A stretch of DNA of 64,000 nt from contig CAJNOI010000080.1 of the NCBI GenBank assembly GCA_905250115.1, positions 62,001-126,000 of the forward strand, given 5' to 3'. The translations under genes and the position numbers were made by a program. The stretch's first letter is position 1. Each line of letters starts with the position of its first letter. Shown here in pieces: positions 41,190 to 52,721 of this stretch. The stretch is from Adineta steineri. Its lineage: Eukaryota > Rotifera > Eurotatoria > Adinetida > Adinetidae. The notes beneath the pieces are model-generated. The model was given only the letters and a program-made list of their open reading frames with translations, had not been told where the DNA came from and made no database searches.

Positions 41190-43953
41190 CAAAACAAAAA
41201 TGAAGTTTCTATTGATTTGACTTAGATTGTTTTCTTCTCTTTTTTCTTTCTGATATATCTTATATGATTGTGTTAGTTCATCTATTGTATGTGTTTATGT
41301 GTCTATTTTCCCGTGATCTTCTTAAAAAATTCTTTACTGTTTGTTATTCATCTTGATTATAAGAATAGATTTATTCAAGTTTTGTGTTTGTCGGTATTCA
41401 TATAAAAGATGTTTATTTTCTATAAGAAATAGAATTGATTAAAAAACAAGAAACTAAGTCATTTAATTAACTTGACATACATCTGTATTGAAGTGTTAAC
41501 GAAAGTCATGTGTTCAAATATTTAAGTTTAGTAACAAAGATTATATTTATAATCTAATCTTTTTTTGTCTGAGGTACTTATGAAAGAAAGTCATGGTGGT
41601 CTTAATATTGAAAGTAAGTTATTTTCTTTTATAGAATAGATGTAGGTGCACTCTAATGAAAAATATAATATTCATGTTTCACTCTTCTTCGTTTTGTGGT
41701 AGATGAAAAAAGATATTCGCACTCTAAGATAAAAATATGTAATTAGTCTGTAAGATTAGTTTAATTCGATTAGTGTTGATAGTTGAGATACAAGTATACT
41801 TTGTTTTCTAATTAAAAACAGCACACCTACTGAATATCATTTAATGATTCATATAATTTTCATAAAATGAACTTTGGTAAACTAATAAACCAATATGATA
41901 GTGCGTATTTACACTAGACTTTTCTTGATAATATTTTACATTTGTAAGTAAGTAGTCTTTTGATGTATCGTATTCTTTTTTTTATGCGTTTATTTTTACC
42001 TGTAAATGATATTACGTAGGTTGTTAAGAAACAAGAGCATTTTTATAGTATATTCGAAATACTATGATAATGTCATGTTGTATCGAATTATCCTAATATG
42101 TACTCTATTATTTGAAAAGAAAGAAAGTATTTCTGTCATTTCATTTCACAATTGAATAATCATTTTCGATATATAACATCATGAAATCGAATTTGCCCTT
42201 AAGCATTCTTATGAACTGTCATATGAAGTTTTACTTATCTAACTCGGAAGGTTGTAATTATCATGCAATTCTTTACTATAAGATATATTTTTATGATATA
42301 AATGAAGGAGGAAAAGGTAAAAAACTTTTGCTCCATTTTTTTCTGTCTCTATCATTATCCTTTCATGCATGTGTTTCATCTTATAACATATATTAGAGTT
42401 ACAGTAATATAGGAGAAAAAGAAGTGTGCTTATGCATACTAAAAATGTATTAGTATTTCCTACGATATTATGTTCAATAAGCGTAGAAACTATTTTTACG
42501 ATAAAAACAATCAAACATGCAATTAAGTTAAAAAGGAGTTATTTTCTTAAAATGTTCTCCTACGAACATGCACAAATGATAAATAAACATGCAAACAAAG
42601 TGTAAAGAGTAACCTCAATAATCAATAGTTTAAACTGCATGATATAAGTAAGTAGATAATATTCAAAAGTATATTCAAAATCTTACGAAGTGGACCCATA
42701 TTAGAATAAAAACATTAGGGATTACTATTTCCTAGTTCTCTTGATTACAATTGTGAATATGACTAGAAAATTGTAGTCCCAGTTTACTGATTACCAGGCA
42801 TGTGACCTCACCCGAACTTAGTTCGGGTTCGCTACATGTCTATTGATTACTAACATCATCGATATTGTATGCACTGAAGAACTGATAATGCTCTGTACTA
42901 TCAGCCTATACTAGCTTAGAACTATGTGTCGTTTCAGCAAAATATGGTATTTCAGTGTTTCATTGACGTACATTAGAACGAGTTCTTTTATATAATGACG
43001 TCTTATAATTTTAAAGGCATGGCATTTATTTAAATATTAAAGTACTAATGACATTGAACTTTAAGTATAAAATATTTCAGAAAAATAAGATTCGATGTCT
43101 TTCATTTTCATAAATAATGGACATTCTTTTTTATTCTTATTCAAAACAAGTTTGTAACTTCACACTTCGTAATGTTATATTCTCAAAAGACCTTTCTTTG
43201 TTTTTATTCTTTTTTTTGTCTAACACTTGAAGCTAATCTTACAGTAAAATTTAACCTCGATAGAATAAAAACATTAGTATTAAAAATTAAAACTAGTCAG
43301 ACAAAACTGAAATAAACATGCACAAAGTATAAACATGTCCTTATATTATACATTATACAATGAATAACATTAATTTTTCTTATTAATATTTATAAACAAT
43401 ATTTTTCTTCTGTTTTTTCTCTTTTTTTCAATTGATAATTGAATTAGCAATTCTTTTTATCTTAAGTCTATCTTAGGTTCAATATATTTAAACATTTGAT
43501 ATAAGAAAAATATAATAGAAATTCTTATATTTAAATAAAGGTTTTCTTTTTATACTTTTTATCATTTATGATTATACTCAAGAGAGTACTATTATAAATA
43601 TATCTATAAGAAGAATTTTTTATTACTAAAACGAAATAATTAATAATTCCTATGAAGTTTTCTCATGCTTTTAAGTCTTTACAAAAATTATAGTTTCTCT
43701 TTTTTGTTTTTATAGCTAAAATATGTTCTATAGGTCTATTTCTGTTGTGTTGTCATCGTCATTTTTTCTCTTTTTTTCTTGTTGCCTTCTCACTATGTCA
43801 TTTTCTTATTTAGCGCTTCGTATATATATAACATTGTAATGTTCTATCTCTCTTTGAATAATTATAAATGTCTAATATGATTATATAGTAATATGAAAAA
43901 AAAGTATTTTATTTAATTACGAAGCTCTTTATATATTATTTCCTTTCTTTTTT
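41190..43953. other. 2.8-kb intergenic region with a palindromic insertion
   Basis: AT-rich and gene-free by eye. It contains the palindrome at 42788-42850 and a near-identical ~24-bp direct repeat (AAATAAACATGCA-ACAAAGT at 42581-42606 and 43310-43333). The final part ends in TTTTTTCAG (43948-43956), a likely 3' splice site in the GPCR 5'UTR. Confidence 0.55.
42788..42850. mobile_element. Candidate mini palindromic insertion flanked by TGATTAC repeats
   Basis: A 49-bp segment (42795-42843) lies between two copies of TGATTAC (42788-42794, 42844-42850). Its core is a perfect 8-bp hairpin ACCCGAAC-TTA-GTTCGGGT and its outer arms AGGCATGT / ACATGTCT match at 7 of 8 positions. It is GC-richer than its surroundings. 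It may be a tiny non-autonomous element; a regulatory palindrome is the alternative. Confidence 0.45.
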
Positions 43954-43976
43954 CAGATACTAAGAAAAAGAAACAA

Positions 43977-45731
43977 ATGGATATGAATATAACAAATTAT
44001 ACAAGTTTATTTGATAATAATTCATTGTCACTATCATCAGCATTAAATCCATGTCCACGACAACGAAATATAACTCGACCATTATTATTTGTTCATAATT
44101 ATGCACTATTATTTTTTGGTTCAATATTTAATTTTCTTGCATTTGCTATTCTAATGCAACGTTCATTAAGATGCCATTCGACATTTGCATATTTAGCATT
44201 TTTATCATTATCAAATGGTTTATTATCCTTAGTACATTTTTCTAAATGGATGTTTAATTATTATTTCAATTTAGTTCTTGAAAATTTTTTATTAACATGT
44301 CGTTTTCATCGTTTTTCATCCGATTTTTTAACACATTTTAGTTTATTTACATTAATATGTGTTAATATTGATCGAGCACGAACAGTAACAAAAAATTGTC
44401 CAAAACGAAAATATCCCAAATCAAAATTTCGTATTGTTTTAATTAAAGAATTTTTTATTGGAAGTATATTATGTGCATTTCATTTTCATTGGATTATTAA
44501 ATACGGTTATGAAGGTAATCTTTCTCTTTAATTAATGAAACAGATAAATCATTGAGGGTGTTTATAGATTAGTTCTTTTCTTGACACTTGTCAAATTAAA
44601 ATAAACTCATATATTGTAAATAATCGAAATAGAAAAGGATTTTACTCAATAATATAATCTGCACTTGATTATATATATGTGTCACAATAGATAATTTTAC
44701 TAATCCAGTGTATTGGAAGATGTTTTTTTCTTGTTTATTTAGTATTTGATAGTAAATCGAAATCTGCACATTGTGGTTTTAATGAAAATCAAACAACAAC
44801 AATATATTATTATCTTCTTACAAGAATTTATCCACCATTTGAATTAGTAGTATTTTTTTGTCTTCCGCTATTCATTAATATATTCTGTACGATACTTATT
44901 GTACGAAGTTTACGTGTACGAATGCGTACAGCTAAACAATTTCATCAATCAAAAACGATTAAAAAAGATGAGGAAAAATTATTGAGTAAATCTGAAAAAT
45001 TTTTATCGTATTTTTTACCTCAAACAACAAATAAAAAATCCAATTTACACAATTGTTTTTGTTTTCAAATGCAATGTCGACAACATACACGTATGCGTTT
45101 AAAAATGGGTCGAAGTAATCGAAGTTTAAATAAATATGAAGAAGAAAATCATGTAATTGATAGAAAAAAATCAATTTTATTATTAAATAATAATCAAAAT
45201 CAAGTAACATCAAATTTATTAATTAAAAAACATCGAACACGACGTACACGTGATATACATTTATCAGCTATGCTTATTAGTTTAAATATTCTTTATTTAA
45301 TATTAAATTTACCATTTAATTTTCATCAAACATTTGTTACATATTTTCATAATGCAACATCTAGTCAATGTGAAATTATGTTTACTAGTTTATTACTTGA
45401 TGCATTACAACAAACATTTTTTTCAACAAATTTCTTCTTATATGTATTAACAAATCGACGTTTTCGAGAAGAATTTTATAATACAATAACAAAAATTTTA
45501 TCACATTGTAAACAACAAAATTCTCCAAGAGAAAATTCAAATAATCAAAGTTATAAATCTCAACAAGCGCGAGCATCAAGTTGTAATCCATCAACAACAA
45601 TAACTCCAACAAATCAAATATTTCAAGTATTACCTACTGATTATTGTGATAGTATTATATCCGATATAGAATTCACTGAAACATTACCAATACAACATCC
45701 TCAACCATTAGAATCGATTGATGAAAATTAG
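43977..45731 (+). CDS. Rhodopsin-class-like 7TM receptor, atypical
   Basis: Predicted G-protein-coupled receptor of about 508 residues in two exons (43977-44514, 44743-45731). The N-terminus has NxS/T sequons. TM1 (LLFFGSIFNFLAFAILM) keeps the conserved Asn; TM2 reads LAFLSLSNGLLSL with Asn where the sodium-site Asp is usual; TM3 ends NIDRARTV, so DRY is DRA. The Cys before TM3 (LLTCRFHRF) and an ECL2 Cys (SAHCGF) could form the usual disulfide. Intracellular loop 3 is long, basic and Cys-containing (~120 residues). TM7 reads FFSTNFFLYVLTNRRFREEF, an altered NPxxY. FMRFamide-receptor-like peptide receptors are one possibility; the ligand cannot be told. A 3' splice site at 43956 suggests a 5'UTR exon. 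Confidence 0.8.
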
Positions 45732-46395
45732 TCGTGTTTGATGATTAAAAGAATATTTTAAGTTGTGAACATATTTGTTTGTATTATTTATGTTATAATA
45801 ATAATAAAAAAACGAAATCTAATTATCAGTATATTTGTCTTCACTATTTTATTCTATTAGGAAATCTCAAGAGATTTGATAATCAAGATCATAGAATATA
45901 TTATCTGTATTTTCTACTCATTAAACTTTAGTTCATTTTCTTTGTTGTTATAATTAAAGTATTCATATTTAAATATTTAATCTATTATTAGAGTTCCATA
46001 TACATATTTATACGTAACAGATTGAATCAATGCCATAGAAGAAAATCTTGTTTGTTAATCAACGTCCTTTAAATATTTATATGTTCAAGGATACGTCAAA
46101 AAACCTTGATTTACTTTTAAGATGAAATATGCTCAACAACAACATAGGTTTTTGTCCTTGCTCTTATCGTCACATAACATAGAATGATCACTCTATTACA
46201 TAATGAGGTGAAGAATGTAGTGTGTATGTGGCATGAGAAGAAAAAAAAACGTCAAGAGAAAAGCGCGATTTATACAAATTATACAGAAAAGAAGAAAAAA
46301 AGAATCTTGAATGTATTGCAATAACATATGATTATATGAAAAAAATATTTTACGAACGATTTTGTTGTATATTCAACTATTAAATATTATTTTGC
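45732..46395. other. Intergenic region
   Basis: 664 bp, AT-rich, with AATAATAATAAAAAA after the GPCR stop (likely polyadenylation context). Nothing else recognised. Confidence 0.5.
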
Positions 46396-46626
46396 ATGGC
46401 AGATAAATCTCATTTAATATGGCAAATATTTCAAACAATTCAAGAGAATGATAATGGTCAGATTTTATGGAATTTACTTGAACAAATAACAACAGATAAT
46501 GGAATTGTTTATATGAAATATGGCAATGAAACACCGCAATCATTAGCAGAAAAACTTCATCGACAAAATCTATTAAAATTAATTCAACTTCATCAAAAAT
46601 TAACTTATCATCGTGCACAATTTTAA
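46396..46626 (+). CDS. Small 76-residue ORF, possibly ankyrin-like, uncertain
   Basis: Complete ORF MADKSHLIWQIFQTIQEN... ending LTYHRAQF. Codon use and mixed composition look coding, and GNETPQSLAEKLHRQNLLKLI resembles the second half of an ankyrin repeat (TPLxLAxxxxxxxIVxLL). It could be a genuine small protein, one exon of a longer gene, or a gene remnant. No intron signals were confirmed. Confidence 0.42.
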   Translation: MADKSHLIWQIFQTIQENDNGQILWNLLEQITTDNGIVYMKYGNETPQSLAEKLHRQNLLKLIQLHQKLTYHRAQF

Positions 46627-48015
46627 AATAGAAATATACTAACAAAAATATATGTATTTCGTATAGACATACTAGTGAATGTCTTTGTTCTTAACGTCTC
46701 CTCTATGTTTTCTTCACCGAATATATATCAAGTACGCATTTTCTGACGCATGATCGCATTTCCAACGGATGTAATTACATTAGACTGCCACCCTTTTTTT
46801 TGAAAGTGTTTTTTAATAGTTATAAAAATGGCACTATTTATTATATTGTGATTGTGTGAAAAGTGTGATTATTAGAAGAGTGCCAATGAGACTACCTAGA
46901 TATATATACGAATGTATTTTTATCCAAATGTCATTTTGTTTTTATAGAATATTCTTAATTTATTCAATATCATCTAACATTTAATATTATAAAAACTTGA
47001 TTTCCAGTCAATAAATGATCCGTGATAGACCGAGAAACAATAATGATGAATTCTATATGTTACAATAGGGTTCTTAATGTTTATATCAAATAAAATTATT
47101 GATCTTTACTAGTTTTTGGGCTTAATATCAAATTTTTCCCAAGGCGTTTTTTTTCTAATCAATTTTCGTAATAAAGAAAAAGAATGAATCATAGCAAATG
47201 CATTAGAAAACATTATTATATCTTTTTTACTAGAAAAATAGACACATAAATATCATCATCATATAATCATCTGTAAATTATGCTCAGTATATTTTTTTTC
47301 GTATGAATTTGTTTATAATAAAAGGATTTAGTAGTAATCTTTTTAGAATTCTGTTGGTTTTTATCTGTGAGAATTAAGCTTAACGAAATAATTGACAGTA
47401 CTTTTCTCGATAAGAATAATATTGTTTTCTATTATGCTATCGACAGTTTACAGAGAAGATAAGAGTAATAATCTGTTTGAAAATATGACAACTTTCTAGA
47501 CTAGAAAATTATAATTATATAGAATTAAAACAGGCAGCTTTTCTTGTCTATTTGAGACGGATAATAGTTTATACTTAATCAAAAAATATGTTATTCATTA
47601 ATGTATGAGATATTTCGAGGAAAAGTTTTGCTATGTAATTACTATTATTGACCTAATGAAATACTTATCAAGTCATGTGAATTCTAACTAGCGTTCAGTA
47701 CTTTTCACAAGTTCGTTTGGTTGAAAAAATGTTTTACTCGAATTTGACACACTTTATGTCAAATGAAATAGTACATTAACGACATCTATGAAAAAACTTT
47801 TTCAAATCGATTTTAATTTAAAATAATTAAAATCAAAATAATTTATATAATTTTATCGAAAATAATTGTAAATAGTAAATATAATATTTCATATCTGAAT
47901 GGCTATATTAATATTCAATAATCAACGATTAAAACGTGTTCATTTCACATATTCATATTCCGATTCATTTTTAATAAATTTCTATTAGTTTCTCATCAAT
48001 CAATAATCATATATA
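46627..48015. other. Intergenic region upstream of COPE
   Basis: 1.39 kb of AT-rich, gene-free sequence. TTTCTATTAG (47980-47989) precedes the COPE ATG by 26 nt and could be a 3' splice site. Confidence 0.5.
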
Positions 48016-49288
48016 ATGCCACGCGGTGAAGAACGTGAACCAGATGAATTATTCGAAATTCGAACTAATTTCTATACAGGCAATTATCAACAAGTAATCA
48101 ATGAGGCAACAAAGTTAAAAGTTCGTTTTTTCTATGATTCATTATATTCAATCATAAAATTCTTCTTCTTCAGGTTCCACAAAATTTACAAACTGAAAAA
48201 GATCTCTTTATGTATCGTTCATACATAGCTCAGAAAAAATATGGTGTTGTACTCGATGAAATTCGCCCAAATGTATCTCAAGAAGAATTAATTGCTGTTC
48301 GATTACTAGCTGATTTTCTTGCAAATGAATCAAAACGGTTTGTCTTCTTTAAAATTCAATACACAATAATTTATTCGTATTTTAGTGATAACATTCTTCG
48401 TGATCTTGACAGTAAAATGGGTGGTAATGTTAAAAATTCCTTTTGTTTACTCATGACAGCATATATGTATTATCTTAGTGAAGTAATAAATAAAACAAAT
48501 TTATTTTATTCTATTAAATTGTTTAATTAATTTAGAACTATGAAGTTGCTCTAAAAGTTTTACACAATGCTGATTCATTAGAATGGTAAATTAAACTAAA
48601 GAAAAACAAAAAATTAAATTAATTTTTTTATTTAAGTTGTGCATTAACTATTCAAGCTTTATTAAAAATGGATCGTCTTGATTTAGCTAAGAAAGAATTA
48701 AAACGAATGACAGAAATAGATGAAGATTCCGTTTTAACTCAATTATCAACTGCTTGGGTCAATATCGCTATAGTAAATTTTCTTTCTAACTAAATTTCTT
48801 CTTTATGTATATATATATGATTATTAGGGTTCAGAAAAATTACAAGAAGCTTATTATATATTTCAAGAATTATCTGATAAACATACTGCAACACCACTTC
48901 TTTTAAATGGACAAGCTGTTTGTCATATCGCACAAGGAAAATATGAAGATGCACAAACTGCACTTCAAGAAGCACTTGATCGGGTATTTTAATTTTTTGT
49001 TTATTTTTGAAAATAATACTTTTTTTGTGTTTAGGATAGCAATGATCCTCAAACATTAATTAATTTAATTGGTCTTTCTCAATTAACAGCTAAACCAATC
49101 GAAGTTTCAAATCGTTATGTATCTCAAATGAAAGATTCACATGGAAATCATCCATTTGTTAAAGATTTAGCTAATAAAGTATTTTAGATTTATAAATAAA
49201 ATAAACAACGAAAAATTATTTGTTTTTCTTTTAGGCTAATGAACTTGATCGTCTTGTTCGCAATTATCAACCAAGTGTATCGTCTTAA
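48016..49288 (+). CDS. COPE: Coatomer subunit epsilon
   Basis: Epsilon subunit of the COPI coat that drives Golgi-to-ER and intra-Golgi vesicle transport. About eight short exons give roughly 300 residues (human 308). Diagnostic stretches: [119 protein letters not shown] and [19 protein letters not shown], the TPR-like helical solenoid of this family. It ends [17 protein letters not shown]. First in a same-strand run COPE-OSGEP-PEX10-PRMT7, 441 bp before OSGEP. Confidence 0.95.
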
Positions 49289-49729
49289 ATAAAACAAAAT
49301 TAATTTTTAGCATGATCAAACAATAAAAAAAAGACACTGGGGTGTTTGCATTCTTTATCTTATATTTTATTTCAATTTTGTTCGTTTTTTTTCTTTTGTT
49401 CAAAGTAAAAATCATTATCCATCGTATATGTTTTTATCAAAATAATGACTTGTTTTTTTTGATAACTAACTTAGTTACGAAACGAGGATATTCAATATAA
49501 ATAATATTCGCTTTTCTTATTACTAGAATACATAAAAGGATTAACTAGATCATTTTACCTAGGATGTGAATCGATATTAGTTTCGATTGTACTTGATAAA
49601 AGAATTATCAGTTTTGCAAAATGATGCGTACGATTTCGAGTGTATTTACACCGTATAAAGAAACTATGTTATACAAATGAGATCTTATCAACTTGATCTA
49701 ACATTGAATTTTCGTTTATTTATAGATCA
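49289..49729. other. Intergenic COPE-OSGEP
   Basis: 441 bp, T-rich after COPE. It ends TTTATTTATAG|ATCAATGG, a 3' splice site 4 nt before the OSGEP start. Confidence 0.5.
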
Positions 49730-50782
49730 ATGGCTATTACAGCAATAGGTTTTGAAGGTAGCGCTAATAAAATTGGTATTGGTATAATTCGTGATGGAGA
49801 AGTTCTTTCCAATCCACGTCATACATATATAACACCACCCGGCGAAGGTTTTCGACCAAATTTAACAGCTAAACATCATCAATCAGTTATATTAGATTTA
49901 CTTGAAAAAGCATTAAAAGAAGCAAATATCAAATCACTTGCTGATATAGATGTTTTTTGTTTTACAAAAGGTCCTGGTATGGGTGCACCATTAATTGTTG
50001 TTGCAACTGTTGTTCGAACACTTGCTCAACTCTATAATAAACCAATAATTGGTGTTAATCATTGTATTGGACATATTGAAATGGGTCGTTTAATAACTGG
50101 TGCAAAAAATCCTGTTGTATTATATGTTAGTGGTGGTAATACACAAATAATAGCTTATTCAGAACATCGTTATCGTATATTTGGTGAAACAATTGATATA
50201 GCTGTTGGTAATTGTCTTGATCGTTTTGCTCGTTTATTAAAATTATCAAATGATCCAAGTCCTGGTTATAATATTGAACAATTAGCTAAAAAAGGTCAAA
50301 ATTATATTCAATTACCATATACAGTTAAAGGTATGGATGTATCATTTTCTGGTATATTAAGTCATATAAAAACAATTATTGTTGGAAATAAACAAGCAAG
50401 AAAAAATCAAAATGAAATTAAACAACATTCATATACAAATGAAGATTTATGTTTTTCATTACAAGAGACATTATTTGCTATGTTAGTTGAAATAACTGAA
50501 CGTGCATTAGCACATGTTGGTTCAAATCAAGTACTTATTGTTGGTGGTGTTGGATGTAATGTACGTTTACAAGAAATGATGGGTGCTATGTGTAAAGAAA
50601 GACAAGCAACTGTATGTGCTATTGATGAACGATATTGTATTGATAATGGTGCTATGATTGCACAAGCTGGTTATGAAATGTATAATGCAGATAAAACTCG
50701 AAAGGGTATGACATTAGACGAAACAAATTGTTCACAACGATATCGTACAGATGCTGTTTATGTTTCATGGAGAGATGATTAA
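49730..50782 (+). CDS. OSGEP: OSGEP/Kae1, tRNA N6-threonylcarbamoyladenosine transferase subunit
   Basis: Catalytic subunit of the KEOPS complex, which transfers threonylcarbamoyl to A37 of ANN-decoding tRNAs. Single uninterrupted coding exon of 350 residues (human 335). Family landmarks are [13 protein letters not shown] near the N-terminus, the metal-binding HxxxH in [11 protein letters not shown] (H111, H115), [72 protein letters not shown] and a final [13 protein letters not shown] with the conserved Asp. All catalytic-site motifs look intact. The upstream AG at 49724-49725 suggests a spliced 5'UTR or spliced leader. Confidence 0.97.
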   Translation: MAITAIGFEGSANKIGIGIIRDGEVLSNPRHTYITPPGEGFRPNLTAKHHQSVILDLLEKALKEANIKSLADIDVFCFTKGPGMGAPLIVVATVVRTLAQLYNKPIIGVNHCIGHIEMGRLITGAKNPVVLYVSGGNTQIIAYSEHRYRIFGETIDIAVGNCLDRFARLLKLSNDPSPGYNIEQLAKKGQNYIQLPYTVKGMDVSFSGILSHIKTIIVGNKQARKNQNEIKQHSYTNEDLCFSLQETLFAMLVEITERALAHVGSNQVLIVGGVGCNVRLQEMMGAMCKERQATVCAIDERYCIDNGAMIAQAGYEMYNADKTRKGMTLDETNCSQRYRTDAVYVSWRDD

Positions 50783-51299
50783 TAAAATAAAAACTCATTT
50801 GAATTTCATATTTTAGGATTGAATCCTATGGATTATATTTGTTTTTGAATTATTATACATAAAATACAATTTTTAACTTGACAAAAAAATTTTGCTTTTT
50901 TTTAGATATTTTTTTTTAATACAAAAATGAAATGTATATAATTATATTAGAAAAATTATGTTTAATTGATGCATGACTTCTAAAGATTTATTTCTGCCGA
51001 AAGTATTCTCGTTCAGGTTGTAATACAGGTCGAAAAAAGTGAGCTCCGAATTTGAAGTTTTTCAGCAAATTGAAGCTTGTAATTGTGCGCTTTTTATCTT
51101 GAGCGTCACCAGTCGACTCAGCACAGTCCAGAGTATCTATTAGAGCATTCAAAAACAAATGATTACAGTTTTCGCGAACACTTAGACATGGGGCACACTT
51201 AACTTAACCTGTAATACAATATCGAAAATAGATTAATTTGTAAAGACTTCCGACTTAAAAGAATGATCTATTTTAGACATTAATTTGAATAAATGAAAA
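50783..51299. other. Intergenic OSGEP-PEX10
   Basis: 517 bp. The stretch 51000-51210 is more GC-balanced than its surroundings (GCCGAAAG, GAGCGTCACCAGTCGACTCAGCACAGTCC) but shows no ORF, tRNA pattern or terminal repeat that I can recognise. ATTTTAG (51270-51276) lies 24 nt before the PEX10 ATG. Confidence 0.45.
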
Positions 51300-52214
51300 A
51301 TGTCTACAGCTGAATTACGATATGCTAATCAATTAGAAATAATTCGTAGTGAAGAAAAAGATCGTTATATGATAAGTCAATTATCGAAACAATTAGATGA
51401 ACTTTATACGAAATTATTTGGTTTAAATAATTTTCATATTTATCAAACATATTCACATCGTTTAAGTGAATTCTTATATTATTTAACAACAACATTATCA
51501 AATCGACAAACAATTGGTGAAGAATATATATGTTTAATACAATATAATCCGCATAAAAGACAAATTCCATCATTATTACATCGCTTATCAATGGTTTTTA
51601 TTCGTATATTTGGTGATTTAATATCCAAATATATTTTATCATCATATATAATTAAACCATTAGTTGAAGAATATTTTCATCCAAAATTATCCTTACAAAC
51701 AATTGAACTTATTTGTAAATTTCTTTTAACATTTATTGAACGAACACATAAAATATTTTTTTATTTAACTGGTTCTTATTATAATATAAGTAAAAGTTTA
51801 ACACGTATTCGATATCTTATATATACACGAACAACATCAGAGAGTAGTTCAATAGAATTCAAACTTAATCGTACGATGAAATTTCTTAGTTTATGTCTTT
51901 GTATTCAACATATTATTGAATCATATCTTGTATTAAAACAAATTGCGCTATCAATAACACAACATCGTCAAGAAATAGATAAAAAAACTGATGAAGAAAA
52001 TAAAATTATATCGGAAGATTCAATATCTTCAACAGATCATGTTCGTTGTCCATTATGTTATGAATTTGCTATATCAAATGTTGCACTTATACCTGAATGT
52101 GGTCATGTTTTTTGTTGGCAATGTATACATACATGGGTTATTGAAAATCAAACATGTCCATTATGTAAAACAAATACTATGCAATCGCGTATTGTTCATT
52201 TGATTAATTATTGA
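51300..52214 (+). CDS. PEX10: PEX10, peroxisomal RING-finger E3 ubiquitin ligase
   Basis: Membrane RING protein of the PEX2-PEX10-PEX12 complex, which ubiquitinates the import receptor PEX5 at the peroxisome. Intronless 304-residue ORF. The N-terminal half matches the Pex2/Pex12-type domain: ANQLEIIRSEEKDRYMISQL, TLSNRQTIGEEYICLIQ, IPSLLHRLSMVF, AFYLTGSYYNISKSLTRIRY-like segment (here IFFYLTGSYYNISKS) and LCLCIQHIIESYLVL. The C-terminal RING (about residues 250-290) is a full C3HC4: CPLCYEF, CGHVFCWQCIHTWV and CPLCK. Spacing and the FCWQC core are typical of PEX10. All zinc ligands are present. Confidence 0.93.
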   Translation: MSTAELRYANQLEIIRSEEKDRYMISQLSKQLDELYTKLFGLNNFHIYQTYSHRLSEFLYYLTTTLSNRQTIGEEYICLIQYNPHKRQIPSLLHRLSMVFIRIFGDLISKYILSSYIIKPLVEEYFHPKLSLQTIELICKFLLTFIERTHKIFFYLTGSYYNISKSLTRIRYLIYTRTTSESSSIEFKLNRTMKFLSLCLCIQHIIESYLVLKQIALSITQHRQEIDKKTDEENKIISEDSISSTDHVRCPLCYEFAISNVALIPECGHVFCWQCIHTWVIENQTCPLCKTNTMQSRIVHLINY

Positions 52215-52495
52215 TTTGCTTTTTGTTATTGTTGATTTTTTTTTTTTATTATTTTTTTAAAGAAATATATTAAATTCAAATTGATTTTTTTTTATTTAAG
52301 TGTATAGAAAACATTTGAGAGATATATTATAGTTTGATTATTTGATTTATATTCAAAAGATAGTACAATATAAAATATATTCATTTCGAGATTAGAAAAA
52401 AAACTATATGTATGAATGACAAGTTTTAATTATTTGTAGAATAAAAATATAATTGTGTTTTTTTATGATTAAATATTTTTTCAAACTGATCTAAT

Positions 52496-52683
52496 CAGTG
52501 TTTTATCTAGCTTTTTCGTCCGAGGGTGCGAAATTAACTGCCGGGAAGGCAAAAATCTCTCTTCTGAGGGGCAAACGTAGAGTTTCAGACTCAAAAAGCA
52601 TAATTTTTCTGAATTCCGGGGGGCAGGGGTACCCTCCGAGAGGACAAAAAGCCCCGTGCCCCCCCCTGCTGGATAAACCACTG
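52496..52683. mobile_element. hAT-type MITE, 188 bp, with 8-bp target duplication
   Basis: Terminal inverted repeats: CAGTGTTTTATCTAGC at the left end and, read inward from the right end, CAGTGGTTTATCCAGC, matching at 14 of 16 positions and starting with the CAGTG typical of hAT elements. Flanks are GATCTAAT (52488-52495) and GATATAAT (52684-52691), an 8-bp duplication with one mismatch, the hAT size. The interior is far more GC-rich than the genome and holds a G-run/C-run hairpin (52619-52668). No transposase; overlapping short ORFs are artefacts of the GC content. Confidence 0.85.
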
Positions 52684-52721
52684 GATATAATGATAAATAG
52701 CAATGATTTCAATTAAAAAGC

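Noticed and set aside
45385..45612. Minus-strand ORFs over the GPCR (also 44959-45213)
   Set aside because: Antisense shadows of the receptor coding exon.
52498..52716. Short ORFs on both strands over the GC-rich insert
   Set aside because: They exist because the MITE interior is GC-rich and stop-poor; no transposase motif.
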